Positions 52,388 to 62,272 of a DNA stretch of 64,000 nt are shown piece by piece. A model generated the notes under the pieces. The model saw nothing but the letters and a program-made list of their open reading frames with translations, was not told where the DNA came from and searched no databases. The translations under genes and the position numbers were made by a program. Positions within the stretch are counted from its first letter, which is position 1. Each line of letters starts with the position of its first letter. This DNA comes from AP-16 sp963755055 (GTDB taxonomy: Bacteria; Pseudomonadota; Alphaproteobacteria; Rhizobiales; Xanthobacteraceae). The stretch spans positions 1 to 64,000 of the forward strand of contig CAVWIS010000048.1 in assembly GCA_963755055.1 (NCBI GenBank). The letters run 5' to 3'.

Positions 52388-53041
52388 TTGGCGGACATTT
52401 TTCAAGAGGTCGACGAGGAAGTCCGGCGCGAACGGCTCAAGCAGCTATGGGATCGCTACAGCGCCCTGATCGTGCTGGTCGGGCTCGTGATCGTGATCGG
52501 GGTCGGCGGCTGGCGCGCCTATCAGTGGTGGGACGCCAAGAAGTCGGCGGAGGCCGGGGCGGCGTTCGAGGCGGCGCTGGCGCTGTCCGAGGGCGGCAAG
52601 CATGCCGAGGCCGAAGCCGCGTTCGCCAAGATCGCGACCGAGGGCACGTCGGGCTACCGCATCCTTGCCCGGTTCAACGAGGCCGGCGCGCTCGCCCAAT
52701 CCAATCCGGCGGCTGCGGCAAAGGCCTACGACGCCCTGGCGGCCGATTCCGGGATCGGACGCCTGATGCAGGATCTCGCGGCCGTGCGTGCCGGTTTGAT
52801 CCTGGTCGATACCGCCCCCTACAACGACCTCGTGACCCGGCTCGAGCCGCTGACCACCGGCGACCGCGTGTACCACAATACGGCGCGGGAACTCCTGGCG
52901 CTCGCCGCATGGCGCAACTCCGATCGCACCGCCGCCCGCCGATGGGTCGACCTGATCATCACCGATCCCGAGACGCCGCCCGGCGCGCGCGCCCGCGCCG
53001 AGGCATTGATGGCCTTGACTGCTCCCGACGCCAAGAGCTGA
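52388..53041 (+). CDS. YfgM-like TPR membrane protein
   Basis: The 217-residue protein begins LADIFQEVDEEVRRERLKQL, a pattern fixed in the TPR_21 (YfgM/DUF2133) family, followed by one transmembrane helix (SALIVLVGLVIVIGVGGWRA) and a periplasmic array of tetratricopeptide-like helices. Escherichia coli YfgM is an envelope chaperone associated with the secretion machinery, encoded upstream of bamB and der; here der follows two genes later, so synteny agrees. The start is TTG at 52388 with GGGGGGAG immediately before it; an ATG at 52363 would add eight atypical residues. It precedes a lipoprotein gene by 12 bases. Confidence 0.85.
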   Translation: MADIFQEVDEEVRRERLKQLWDRYSALIVLVGLVIVIGVGGWRAYQWWDAKKSAEAGAAFEAALALSEGGKHAEAEAAFAKIATEGTSGYRILARFNEAGALAQSNPAAAAKAYDALAADSGIGRLMQDLAAVRAGLILVDTAPYNDLVTRLEPLTTGDRVYHNTARELLALAAWRNSDRTAARRWVDLIITDPETPPGARARAEALMALTAPDAKS

Positions 53042-53053
53042 AAGAGATCGACC

Positions 53054-53551
53054 ATGCGCCGCCGCGACCGTGCGATCCTGACCGCCGCCGTGCTGTTGAG
53101 CGGGCTCGCGTTGGCTGCCTGCGAGACCGCGGATCTCGCCGAAAAGCTCAGCGATGTCGGCGACAAGGTCACCGATCTCATTCCGGGCGGCGGCAAGAAG
53201 CCGTTGCCGGGTGAGCGCAAGCCGGTCTTTCCCGAAGGGATTCCCGGGGTGACCCAGGGCGTGCCGCCGGAGCTGATCAAGGGCCATCAGCCTGAGCCTG
53301 AGCCGCAGCCCCCGCCGCAGGCGGCGGCGCAGCCCGAGAAGCCGAAGCCGAAGAAGCGCGCCCAGGTGAAGCCGAAGCCGCCCGTACAAGCCGCGGCTCC
53401 GGCCCAGCAGGCTCCGGCCCAGACTGGCGCCTGGCCGGCGCCGCCGCCCCCACAGCCGGCCGCCTCGGCGCAGTGGCCGGCGCCGCCGCCCCAGCCGGCC
53501 CCGCAGGCCGCCTGGCCTGCTCCGCCCCCGCTGCCGCCGCAAAACCGCTAG
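53054..53551 (+). CDS. Proline-rich lipoprotein
   Basis: The 165-residue protein has a lipobox LALAAC with Cys22 as the lipidation site, then a short polar segment (ETADLAEKLSDVGDKVTDLI), a Pro/Lys linker and an Ala/Pro-rich tail repeating APPPPQP and AQWPAPPP. Such tails reach across the periplasm or bind peptidoglycan-associated partners. The position between a YfgM-like gene and der, where bamB stands in many proteobacteria, is notable, but the sequence has no propeller and is not BamB. Its stop codon TAG is the first base block of a palindromic repeat beginning at 53548. Confidence 0.8.
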   Translation: MRRRDRAILTAAVLLSGLALAACETADLAEKLSDVGDKVTDLIPGGGKKPLPGERKPVFPEGIPGVTQGVPPELIKGHQPEPEPQPPPQAAAQPEKPKPKKRAQVKPKPPVQAAAPAQQAPAQTGAWPAPPPPQPAASAQWPAPPPQPAPQAAWPAPPPLPPQNR

Positions 53552-53625
53552 TGCGGCGAATTTGAAGTTCCTCCCATTGTTGCCGCACGCTCGTCGAGGA
53601 ACTTCAAATTCAAAAGCCGCACTAG
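53548..53625. repeat. Palindromic element 1 of a pair
   Basis: It begins ctagtgcggcgaatttgaag and ends with the inverted block cttcaaattcaaaagccgca then ctag. The arms agaatttgaagttcctc / gaggaacttcaaattc pair strongly around a 30-base loop. It has the same plan as the element at 53639-53714, and its first bases form the stop codon of the lipoprotein gene. Confidence 0.85.
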
Positions 53626-53638
53626 AATCAAAAGGTTG

Positions 53639-53714
53639 CTAGTGCTCCTAAGATTTCGAAGTTCGCTCCAGACCGTGCCGCGGAGTGATGCGAACTTCGA
53701 AATCGGAGCACTAG
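53639..53714. repeat. Palindromic element 2 of a pair
   Basis: It begins ctagtgctcctaagatttcg and ends cgaaatcggagcactag. The plan is the same as in the first element: ctagtgc ends, an inner ttgaagttc- or ttcgaagttc-type arm, and a 30-base loop. Only 13 bases separate the two elements. Sequence differs in the outer arms, so they are relatives, not copies. Confidence 0.85.
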
Positions 53715-53794
53715 GCGGGCAGGGCCGACCCCGCAGTCTCCTGTCGATTGCCGGTCGGCTCCGGCGACGATCATCGAGCGGTTGAGCCTCGGCC

Positions 53795-55163
53795 ATGAGA
53801 TTCACGGTGGCGATCGTCGGACGGCCGAATGTCGGCAAGTCCACCCTGTTCAACCGGCTGGTCGGCAAGCGGCTCGCCCTGGTCGACGACAGGCCCGGAG
53901 TGACGCGCGACCGCCGCGAGGGCGAGGCCCGGCTCGGCGATCTCGACTTCATGGTGGTGGACACCGCCGGGCTCGAGGAGGCGGCGCCCGGCAGCCTGTC
54001 GGGGCGCATGGTGGCGCAGACCCGGGCCGCGATCGAGGCGGCCGATGCGGTGTTCTTCGTGGTCGATGCGCGCAGCGGCCTCACCCCGAGCGACCGTCCG
54101 TTTGCCGAGCTGGTGCGCAAGTCCGGCAAGCCGACCATCGTGATCGCCAACAAGAGCGAGAGCAGCGCCGCCGCCGCCGGTGCGCTCGAAGCCTTCGCGC
54201 TCGGCCTCGGCGAGCCGGTCGCGTTGTCCGCCGAGCATGGCGAGGGGCTTGCCGATCTCTACGCGGCGCTCCGTGGCGCCCTGCCGGATGAGACCGCGCT
54301 GCCGGACGACGCCGGGACCGGCGCGGCGCCCGCCACGAAGGATGAGGCCCGGGCCATCAACGTCGCCGTGGTCGGGCGGCCCAATTCCGGCAAGTCGACG
54401 CTGGTCAACCGGCTGATCGGCGAGGAGCGGCTGCTCACCGGACCGGAGGCTGGGATCACCCGCGACTCGATCGCGGTCGATCTGACCTGGCACGGGCAAA
54501 GATTTCCGCTTGTTCGACACCGCGGGCATGCGCCGCCGCGGCAAGGTCGAGGAGGCGCTGGAAAAGCTCTCGGTCGGCGATGCGCTCCGCGCCATCCGCT
54601 TCGCCGAGGTCGTGGTGCTGCTGGTCGACGCCGAGCGCCCGTTCGAGGAGCAGGATCTGCGCATCGCCGACCTGGTCGAGCGCGAGGGCCGGGCCCTCGT
54701 CGTCGCCCTCGGCAAGTGGGATTTGATGGAGCGCAGCGCCGGACAGCTCGGCAAGCTCGCCGAGGAGGCGGCCTACCGGCTGCCCCAGCTCAAGGGGGTT
54801 CCGCTGGTCGCCGTGTCGGGGCTCACCGGCGAGGGCGTCGACCGCCTGATGCGGGCGGTCGTCGACATCCATGCGGTGTGGAACCGCCGGGTGCCGACCC
54901 GCGCGCTCAACCGCTGGCTGGAGCAGGCAGTGGCCCAGCATCCGCCGCCAGCGGTGGCGGGCCGGCGCATCAAGCTCAACTACATCACCCAGCCCAAGGC
55001 GCGGCCGCCGAGCTTCGTGATGTTCACCAGCCGAGCCGACGCGGTGCCGGAGGCCTATCGCCGCTATCTGGTCAACGGTCTGCGCGAGGCCTTCGATCTC
55101 AAGGGCACGCCGATCCGCCTGACGATGCGGGAAAAGGCCAATCCCTACGCGCCACGCAAATGA
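53795..55163 (+). pseudogene. der: GTPase Der (EngA), one-base frameshift
   Basis: Der is an essential tandem GTPase needed for 50S ribosome assembly. The first domain has GRPNVGKST (G1), DDRPGVTRD (G2), DTAG (G3) and NKSE (G4). The second domain has GRPNSGKST (residues near 192) with GITRDSI. At about 54500, in a run of three G, the frame is lost; one base restores GKDFRLFDTAGMRRRGKVEE and the rest of domain 2 plus the KH-like C-terminus to PYAPRK (55163). Because der is essential and both halves are otherwise perfect, this is almost certainly a sequence error. The stitched length of about 456 residues is normal. The gene follows the lipoprotein and two palindromes. Confidence 0.93.
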
Positions 55164-55200
55164 CCGAGGGCATGACCAGGACGCGATCGCGCGGGATGGC

Positions 55201-56442
55201 ATGAGCGAGGATCCCCCGCCGGCCGGCCCGCGCGGTGCCGCGGTCGCCTTCATCCTGGTGACCATCACGCTCGACATGCTGGCGCTCGGCATGGTGATTC
55301 CGGTTCTGCCAAAACTGGTGGAAAGTTTTCTCGGCGGCGATACCGGACGCGCCTCCGAGATTTTCGGCCTTTTTGCCACCGCCTGGGCGCTGATGCAGTT
55401 CGTGTTCTCGCCGGTGCTCGGCGCGCTCTCCGACCGCTACGGCCGGCGCCCGGTGGTGCTGGTGTCGAATTTCGGGCTCGGCCTCGACTATATCGTGATG
55501 GCGCTGGCGCCGACGCTCGGCTGGCTGTTCGTCGGCCGGGTGATTTCCGGCATTGCGGCGGCAAGCGTCTCGACTGCCTTCGCGTACATCGCCGACGTCA
55601 CCCCGCCGGAGAGGCGCGCGGCGAGCTTTGGCCTGATCGGCGCTGCGTTCGGCCTGGGCTTCATCCTCGGTCCGGCGCTCGGCGGGCTCCTCGGCGCGAT
55701 CGATCCGCGGGCGCCGTTCTGGGTGGCGGCGGCGCTGAGCCTCGCCAATGCGCTCTACGGCCTGCTCGTGCTGCCCGAATCCCTGCCGAAGGAGCGGCGC
55801 GCGGCGTTCGACTGGCGGCGCGCCAATCCGGCGGGCTCGCTGGTCCTGCTGCACTCGCAGCCGCGGCTTCTCGGGCTCGCCGCCGTCAATTTCCTCGCCA
55901 ACCTCGCCCATGTGGTGCTGCCCAGCACGGCGGTGCTCTATGCGACCTGGCGCTACGGCTGGGACAATTCCGTCATGGGGCTGACGCTGGCGGCCGTCGG
56001 CGTCTGCGCGATGGTGGTGCAGGTAGGGGTGATCGGTCCGTTCGTGAAGCGCTTCGGCGAGCGCGGCGCGCTGATCGCGGGCCTCCTGTTCGGCACCGGC
56101 GGGTTTGCGATCTATGGGCTCGCCGAGACCGGGGCGGCGTTCTGGGCCGGCATCCCGGTGATGGCGATGTGGGGACTGGCGGGCGCCGCCATCCAGGGAT
56201 TGATGACCCGCCGGGTCGGTCCTGCCGAGCAAGGCCGATTGCAGGGCGCCAATGCGAGCGTCACCGGGATCGCCAACCTGGTCGGGCCGTCGATCTTCAC
56301 CCTGACGTTCGCCTATTTCATCGGCGCCGGCAGCGTCTGGCAGCTGCCCGGCGCGCCCTTCCTGCTCGCGGCGCTGATGCTGGCGGTTGCCGTGGGCATC
56401 GCCTGGCGGGTGACGCGCCCGGTCGCCGACGAGCTCAGCTGA
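55201..56442 (+). CDS. MFS transporter of the TetA/DHA1 type
   Basis: The 413-residue protein has twelve predicted transmembrane helices and the DHA1 motif LSDRYGRRPVVL (near 75-90), plus FGLGFILGPALGGLLG (motif C, near 160). These mark drug or metabolite exporters, with tetracycline resistance proteins as the closest well-known relatives. The true substrate is unknown, and resistance cannot be inferred from sequence. It starts 37 bases after der. The stop overlaps the convergent SDR gene by eight bases (56435-56442). Confidence 0.9.
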   Translation: MSEDPPPAGPRGAAVAFILVTITLDMLALGMVIPVLPKLVESFLGGDTGRASEIFGLFATAWALMQFVFSPVLGALSDRYGRRPVVLVSNFGLGLDYIVMALAPTLGWLFVGRVISGIAAASVSTAFAYIADVTPPERRAASFGLIGAAFGLGFILGPALGGLLGAIDPRAPFWVAAALSLANALYGLLVLPESLPKERRAAFDWRRANPAGSLVLLHSQPRLLGLAAVNFLANLAHVVLPSTAVLYATWRYGWDNSVMGLTLAAVGVCAMVVQVGVIGPFVKRFGERGALIAGLLFGTGGFAIYGLAETGAAFWAGIPVMAMWGLAGAAIQGLMTRRVGPAEQGRLQGANASVTGIANLVGPSIFTLTFAYFIGAGSVWQLPGAPFLLAALMLAVAVGIAWRVTRPVADELS

Positions 56443-57187
56443 GCGGGACCGGCGGACGAAATTCCATAAGCTTCTTTTGTGGATAGCTATAGATCCTGCC
56501 ATTGTGATCGAAGCCGGGCAGGCACAGCTCGACGACCTTCTCGGCGACCTTTTCCGGGGGATCGAGGGTCTCGGGGTCCTCGCCCGGCATGGCCTGGGCA
56601 CGCATGCGGGTGCGCACCGGACCGGGATTGAACACGTTGACCCGCACCCGGGTCGTGGCGTGCTCGGCCGCGTAGCTGCGCGCCAGCACCTCGAGCGCCG
56701 CCTTCGACACCGAATACGGGCCCCAATAGGCGCGCGCGATCGCGGCGGCGCCGGAGCTCAGAAAGACCACCCGTCCGGCGTCGGAGGCCTTGAGCAGCGC
56801 GTCCATGGCGCGAATGAGTCGCCAGTTGGCGGTGACGTTGACGGCGATGACGTCGTCCCAGGCGGCGGGCTCGACATGGGCAAGCGGTGAGAGCGGCCCG
56901 AGAATGCCGGCATTGCCCACCAGGACGTCGAGCCGCCCGTAGCGCTCGGCGAGCGCGGCGGCGAGCCGGTCGAGGGCGGAAAAATCCTTCAGATCCGCCG
57001 GGACCAGGGTCGCCGAGCCGCCTTCCGACCGGATCGCGTCGTCGAGCTCCTCGAGGCCGCCGACGGTGCGCGCCAGTGCCACCACATGGGCGCCGGCGCG
57101 GGCGAGCGCCAGCGCGGTGGCCGCCCCGATCCCGCGGGAGGCGCCGGTGACCAGCGCGACGCGATCGGAGAGCGGACCGGTCGTCAA
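56435..57187 (-). CDS. SDR-family oxidoreductase after purF
   Basis: The 250-residue enzyme has TGASRGIG (NAD(P) binding, near 15), NAGILGPLSPL, the catalytic Ser in FLSSGAAAI and Tyr/Lys in YSVSKAAL, so it looks active. It starts with TTG at 57187, overlapping the purF stop (TTGA), which indicates tight translational coupling. An SDR in this position after purF is a constant feature in Bradyrhizobium-like genomes. Its substrate is unknown; the coupling to purF may only be for expression. It ends with an eight-base overlap to the MFS gene. Confidence 0.9.
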   Translation of the reverse strand: MTTGPLSDRVALVTGASRGIGAATALALARAGAHVVALARTVGGLEELDDAIRSEGGSATLVPADLKDFSALDRLAAALAERYGRLDVLVGNAGILGPLSPLAHVEPAAWDDVIAVNVTANWRLIRAMDALLKASDAGRVVFLSSGAAAIARAYWGPYSVSKAALEVLARSYAAEHATTRVRVNVFNPGPVRTRMRAQAMPGEDPETLDPPEKVAEKVVELCLPGFDHNGRIYSYPQKKLMEFRPPVPLS

Positions 57188-58677
57188 CTTGCCTCGGCGA
57201 GCAGCGACAGCTGGCGCGGGGGAGCCTCCTGCGCGGTGCGGTCGGTCAGCGGCGTCGGGTACTCGCCGGTGAAGCAGTGGTCGGTGAACTGCGGGCGCAC
57301 CGGGTCGCGCGCGGCAAAACCCATCGCCCGGTAGATGCCGTCGACCGACAGGAAGGCGAGCGAATCGGCGCCGATGAAGCGGCGCATGCCCTCGACGTCG
57401 TGATTGGCCGCGAGCAGCTTTTCGCGCTCCGGCGTGTCGATCCCGTAATAGTCCGGATGCGTGATCGGCGGCGAGGCGATGCGGAAATGCACCTCGCGGG
57501 CGCCGGCCTCGCGCATCATCTGCACGATCTTCACCGAGGTGGTGCCGCGCACCAGGGAATCGTCGATCAGAACGATGCGCTGACCCTTGACCACGGCGCG
57601 GTTGGCCGAGTGTTTCAGCCGCACGCCGAGCTCGCGCACCGTCTGGGTCGGCTGGATGAAGGTGCGGCCCACATAGTGGTTGCGGATGATGCCGAGCTCG
57701 TAAGGGATTCCCGAGGCCTGCGCATAGCCGATCGCCGCCGGCACGCCGGAATCCGGCACCGGGACCACCACGTCGGCGGGCACCGGCGCCTCGCGGGCGA
57801 GCTCGGCCCCCATGGTCTTGCGCACCTCGTAGACCGGGCGGCCGCCGACGATCGAATCGGGCCGGGAGAAGTAGATGTACTCGAAGATGCACGGCCGCGG
57901 CGCCATCGGCGGAAAAGGCTCGTAGCTCTCGATTTTTCCGATGCTCGGCTCGCTGGCGATGACGATCTCGCCGTTCTTCACGTCGCGCACGTAGTGGGCG
58001 CCGATGATGTCGAGCGCGCAGGTCTCCGAGCAGAGGATCGGAAAGCCGTCGAGCTCGCCGAGTACCAGGGGGCGGATGCCGAGCGGATCGCGGGCGCCGA
58101 TCAGCTTCTTGTTGGTGACCGCCACCAGCGAATAGGCGCCCTCGATCGTGCGCAGCGCGTCGATGAAGCGGTCGATGAACCGGTTGCGCCGCGAGCGGGC
58201 CACCAGGTGCAGGATCACCTCGGTGTCGCTGGTGGACTGCATGATGGCGCCATCGCGCACCAGTTGACGTCGCAGCGTCAAGGCATTGGTGAGATTGCCG
58301 TTATGGCCGACCGCGAAGCCCCCTGCATCGAGCTCGGAGAACAGCGGCTGGACGTTGCGCAGGATGGTCTCGCCGGTCGTCGAATAGCGCACATGGCCCA
58401 TGGCGACCTGACCCGGCAGGCGGTCGATGACGTCGCGCCGGGTGAAGGTGTCGCCGACCAGCCCCAGCCGGCGCTCGGAATGAAACCGCTTGCCGTCGAA
58501 GGTGACGATGCCGGCCGCCTCCTGGCCGCGATGCTGCAGGGCATGCAGGCCGAGCGCGGTGATCGCCGCTGCCTCGGGGTGGCCGAAAATGCCGAAAACC
58601 CCGCACTCCTCGCGCAACCGGTCGCCGTCGAGGTCGAGGAGGCCGGTGTCGTGAGTGTCGTCTCTATGGTCGCTCAT
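57184..58677 (-). CDS. purF: Amidophosphoribosyltransferase
   Basis: The 497-residue PurF makes phosphoribosylamine from PRPP and glutamine, the first step of purine synthesis. After a 24-residue propeptide the catalytic Cys25 is in EECGVFGIFGHPEAA. The glutaminase half has GHVRYSTTGE and VGHNGNLTNA, and the PRPP site has VLIDDSLVRGTTSVKIVQMM. Length and termini are normal. It lies downstream of cvpA (24 bases) and is coupled to the SDR gene. Confidence 0.97.
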   Translation of the reverse strand: MSDHRDDTHDTGLLDLDGDRLREECGVFGIFGHPEAAAITALGLHALQHRGQEAAGIVTFDGKRFHSERRLGLVGDTFTRRDVIDRLPGQVAMGHVRYSTTGETILRNVQPLFSELDAGGFAVGHNGNLTNALTLRRQLVRDGAIMQSTSDTEVILHLVARSRRNRFIDRFIDALRTIEGAYSLVAVTNKKLIGARDPLGIRPLVLGELDGFPILCSETCALDIIGAHYVRDVKNGEIVIASEPSIGKIESYEPFPPMAPRPCIFEYIYFSRPDSIVGGRPVYEVRKTMGAELAREAPVPADVVVPVPDSGVPAAIGYAQASGIPYELGIIRNHYVGRTFIQPTQTVRELGVRLKHSANRAVVKGQRIVLIDDSLVRGTTSVKIVQMMREAGAREVHFRIASPPITHPDYYGIDTPEREKLLAANHDVEGMRRFIGADSLAFLSVDGIYRAMGFAARDPVRPQFTDHCFTGEYPTPLTDRTAQEAPPRQLSLLAEAS

Positions 58678-58701
58678 CCGGTCTCCCGTCGGGGTCTCGC
58701 G

Positions 58702-59358
58702 TCAGCGCGGTTTCGGCTTCGGCTCCAGCAGGTTTTGGATCGCCCGGCGGTCGCCGCGATTGTAGCCTGCCTCGGCGGTCGAAGGTGAATTGGCGCTCGA
58801 ACGTTCGCCCGGTGGTGCATCCGGGGGGTCCTGCTCGTCGATTCGCGGTCGCTTCAGCCGCTTCAAGATGGTGCTTTCCGGGTCGTCCGGCAACATCGCT
58901 TTGAGCCAATCCCCGGTGCTCTGCAGCACGACTTTCGACTTGGCGCCGCGCACCCATTCGGGCTGGCTGCGATCGGGCACCAGCCAGGCGAAGAACAGGA
59001 ACGCCACCACGACGATGATGAGGCCGCGGCCGAGCCCGAACAGGAAGCCGAGCGTGCGGTCGAGCGCGCCGACCCTGCTGTCGAGGACCATGTCGGAAAT
59101 CTTCACCGTGACGATCGAGACCAGGAGCAGGGTGCCGAGAAACACCCCGGCGATCGCCGCGGCCTTCGCCACCGTGTCGTTGTTGATGTACTGCTTGGCA
59201 ACCGGTTCGAGCCGGGGAAACGCATAGACCGTGGCGACCGCCGCGAGACCCCATGCGGCGATCGACAGGATCTCGCGCATGAAGCCGCGCACCATGGCGA
59301 GCAGCGCAGAGATCATCATCACGGCGAGAAGGATGATGTCGAGGAGCGTGATCGGCAT
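58702..59358 (-). CDS. cvpA: CvpA-family membrane protein
   Basis: The 218-residue protein has four transmembrane helices (about 5-22, 28-46, 66-85, 105-128) and CvpA family motifs: LLDIILLAVMMISALLAMVR, GALDRTLGFLFGLGRGLIIV. The tail is long, acidic and Pro-rich. In E. coli cvpA stands before purF and is needed for colicin V production; its general function concerns the envelope. Synteny and length agree. Confidence 0.93.
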   Translation of the reverse strand: MPITLLDIILLAVMMISALLAMVRGFMREILSIAAWGLAAVATVYAFPRLEPVAKQYINNDTVAKAAAIAGVFLGTLLLVSIVTVKISDMVLDSRVGALDRTLGFLFGLGRGLIIVVVAFLFFAWLVPDRSQPEWVRGAKSKVVLQSTGDWLKAMLPDDPESTILKRLKRPRIDEQDPPDAPPGERSSANSPSTAEAGYNRGDRRAIQNLLEPKPKPR

Positions 59359-59500
59359 CGCTTGCTCTTCGGCTCCGGGCCGGGCCTCAACGCTACTTAC
59401 CGAAACGCTGTCGGTATGATGTGACCGTCACGGCGCTGCCGCCGGAATCGGTCCGGTCGGGCGGCACGCGGGTCGTGTATAGCGGGGCAGGGCCGTCGCG

Positions 59501-60922
<1,422 letters not shown>

Positions 60923-60991
60923 GGGTTCTGGCTTCGAGGACGTCGAACTATACAGGAGTGAGTTAATCGCCCGATGCGGGGAGCCGGCGGA

Positions 60992-62137
60992 TCACCCGCG
61001 ATAGACCCGCCGGTAGCGCCGGCCGAGGCTGGTCAGCACCTCGTAACCGATGGTGCCGGCGTGGGAGGCGAGCTCGTCGACATCGATCTCCTCGCCGAGC
61101 AGGCCGACGCTGTCGCCGCGGCGCGGGGTTTCGCCCGGCACATCGGTGATGTCGATCGCCAGGAGGTCCATGGACACCCGGCCGGCGAGGGGGCATCGGC
61201 GCCCCGCCACGATCGCCTCGGCGCCGGGCTTGAAATCCGACACGCTCGCCGCCCGCAGGAATCCGTCCGCATAGCCGGCCGCCACCACGGCGAGGCGGGT
61301 CGCCCGCTTCGCCGTCCAGGTGGCGCCGTAGCCGACGGTGTCGCCTTCCTCGACCTCGCGCACCTGGACGATGCGGGCATCGAGCCGCACCACCGGCCGC
61401 ATCAGGTTCAAGTGCCCCGGCGTCGGATTGACGCCGTAGAGCGCGGCGCCGGGACGGACGAGGTCGTGGTGGGCGTCGGGACCGAGAAAGATCCCGGACG
61501 AGTTGGCGAGCGAGCCGGGAACTTTCCGCAACAGTGCCCGCACGTCGCGGAATTCCGCCATCTGTTTGGCGTTGAGCGGATGGCCGGGAAGCTCCGCGCA
61601 GGCGAAGTGGCTGAGCACCAGGCTGATCGCGTCCTGGTCCAGAGCCTGGCGGGCGGCGAGATCGGAGACCTGCTCGGGCGTCAGGCCGAGCCGGTTGATC
61701 CCGGTATCGACCTGCAGCGCCGCCTTGCCGGCCCAGCCGCTGCGGAGGCGGAAATCCTGCCAGTCGGCAAGCTCGTCGGGGCTGCCGATGACCGGGCGCA
61801 GGTTGGCGGCCGCATAGGCGTCGGCGGTTTGCGGCATCAGCCCGTTGAGCGCGTAGATCACCGAATCGGGGGCGTTGGCGCGGACGCTGCGGCCTTCGGC
61901 GAGATGGGCGACGAAGAAGATCTTGCAGCCGGCCGCCGCCAGCGCCCTGACGACCGGCTCGACGCCGCAGCCATAGGCGTCCGCCTTGACGACGGCGGCG
62001 CACTCGGCCGGCTCCGACCGGCGGGCGAGCTCGCGCCAGTTGGCGACGACCGCCGAAAGATCGATGGTCAGAATGCCGCCGGCCTCGACCTCGGGCGGGC
62101 CCGGATCGGGCTGCGGGCTTGCGCGGCGAGCCGGCAT
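60992..62137 (-). CDS. alr: Alanine racemase
   Basis: The 381-residue enzyme makes D-alanine for peptidoglycan. The PLP-binding Lys is in AAVVKADAYGCG (near 49), the catalytic Tyr in GDTVGYGATWTAKRATRLA (near 265), and the C-terminal strand domain has RVSMDLLAIDITDV. The first 20 residues are Pro-rich and variable. It lies 69 bases upstream of radA and 135 bases downstream of dnaB, all on one strand. Confidence 0.95.
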   Translation of the reverse strand: MPARRASPQPDPGPPEVEAGGILTIDLSAVVANWRELARRSEPAECAAVVKADAYGCGVEPVVRALAAAGCKIFFVAHLAEGRSVRANAPDSVIYALNGLMPQTADAYAAANLRPVIGSPDELADWQDFRLRSGWAGKAALQVDTGINRLGLTPEQVSDLAARQALDQDAISLVLSHFACAELPGHPLNAKQMAEFRDVRALLRKVPGSLANSSGIFLGPDAHHDLVRPGAALYGVNPTPGHLNLMRPVVRLDARIVQVREVEEGDTVGYGATWTAKRATRLAVVAAGYADGFLRAASVSDFKPGAEAIVAGRRCPLAGRVSMDLLAIDITDVPGETPRRGDSVGLLGEEIDVDELASHAGTIGYEVLTSLGRRYRRVYRG

Positions 62138-62272
62138 CGGCGGACCTTCGGCCAGTGTGATCCGGCGCCTGCGGCCGGTCGCGCGCCATCATCGGTGCCG
62201 CGGCGGGCGGCGGCAAGCCCGCCGCGCAAAGAAACGCCGGCCCGCATGAGATGTTCCAGGCCTGCCGGAGGG

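Noticed and set aside
53054..53551. BamB, from its place between a YfgM-like gene and der
   Set aside because: The protein is a short Pro-rich lipoprotein with no beta-propeller repeats.
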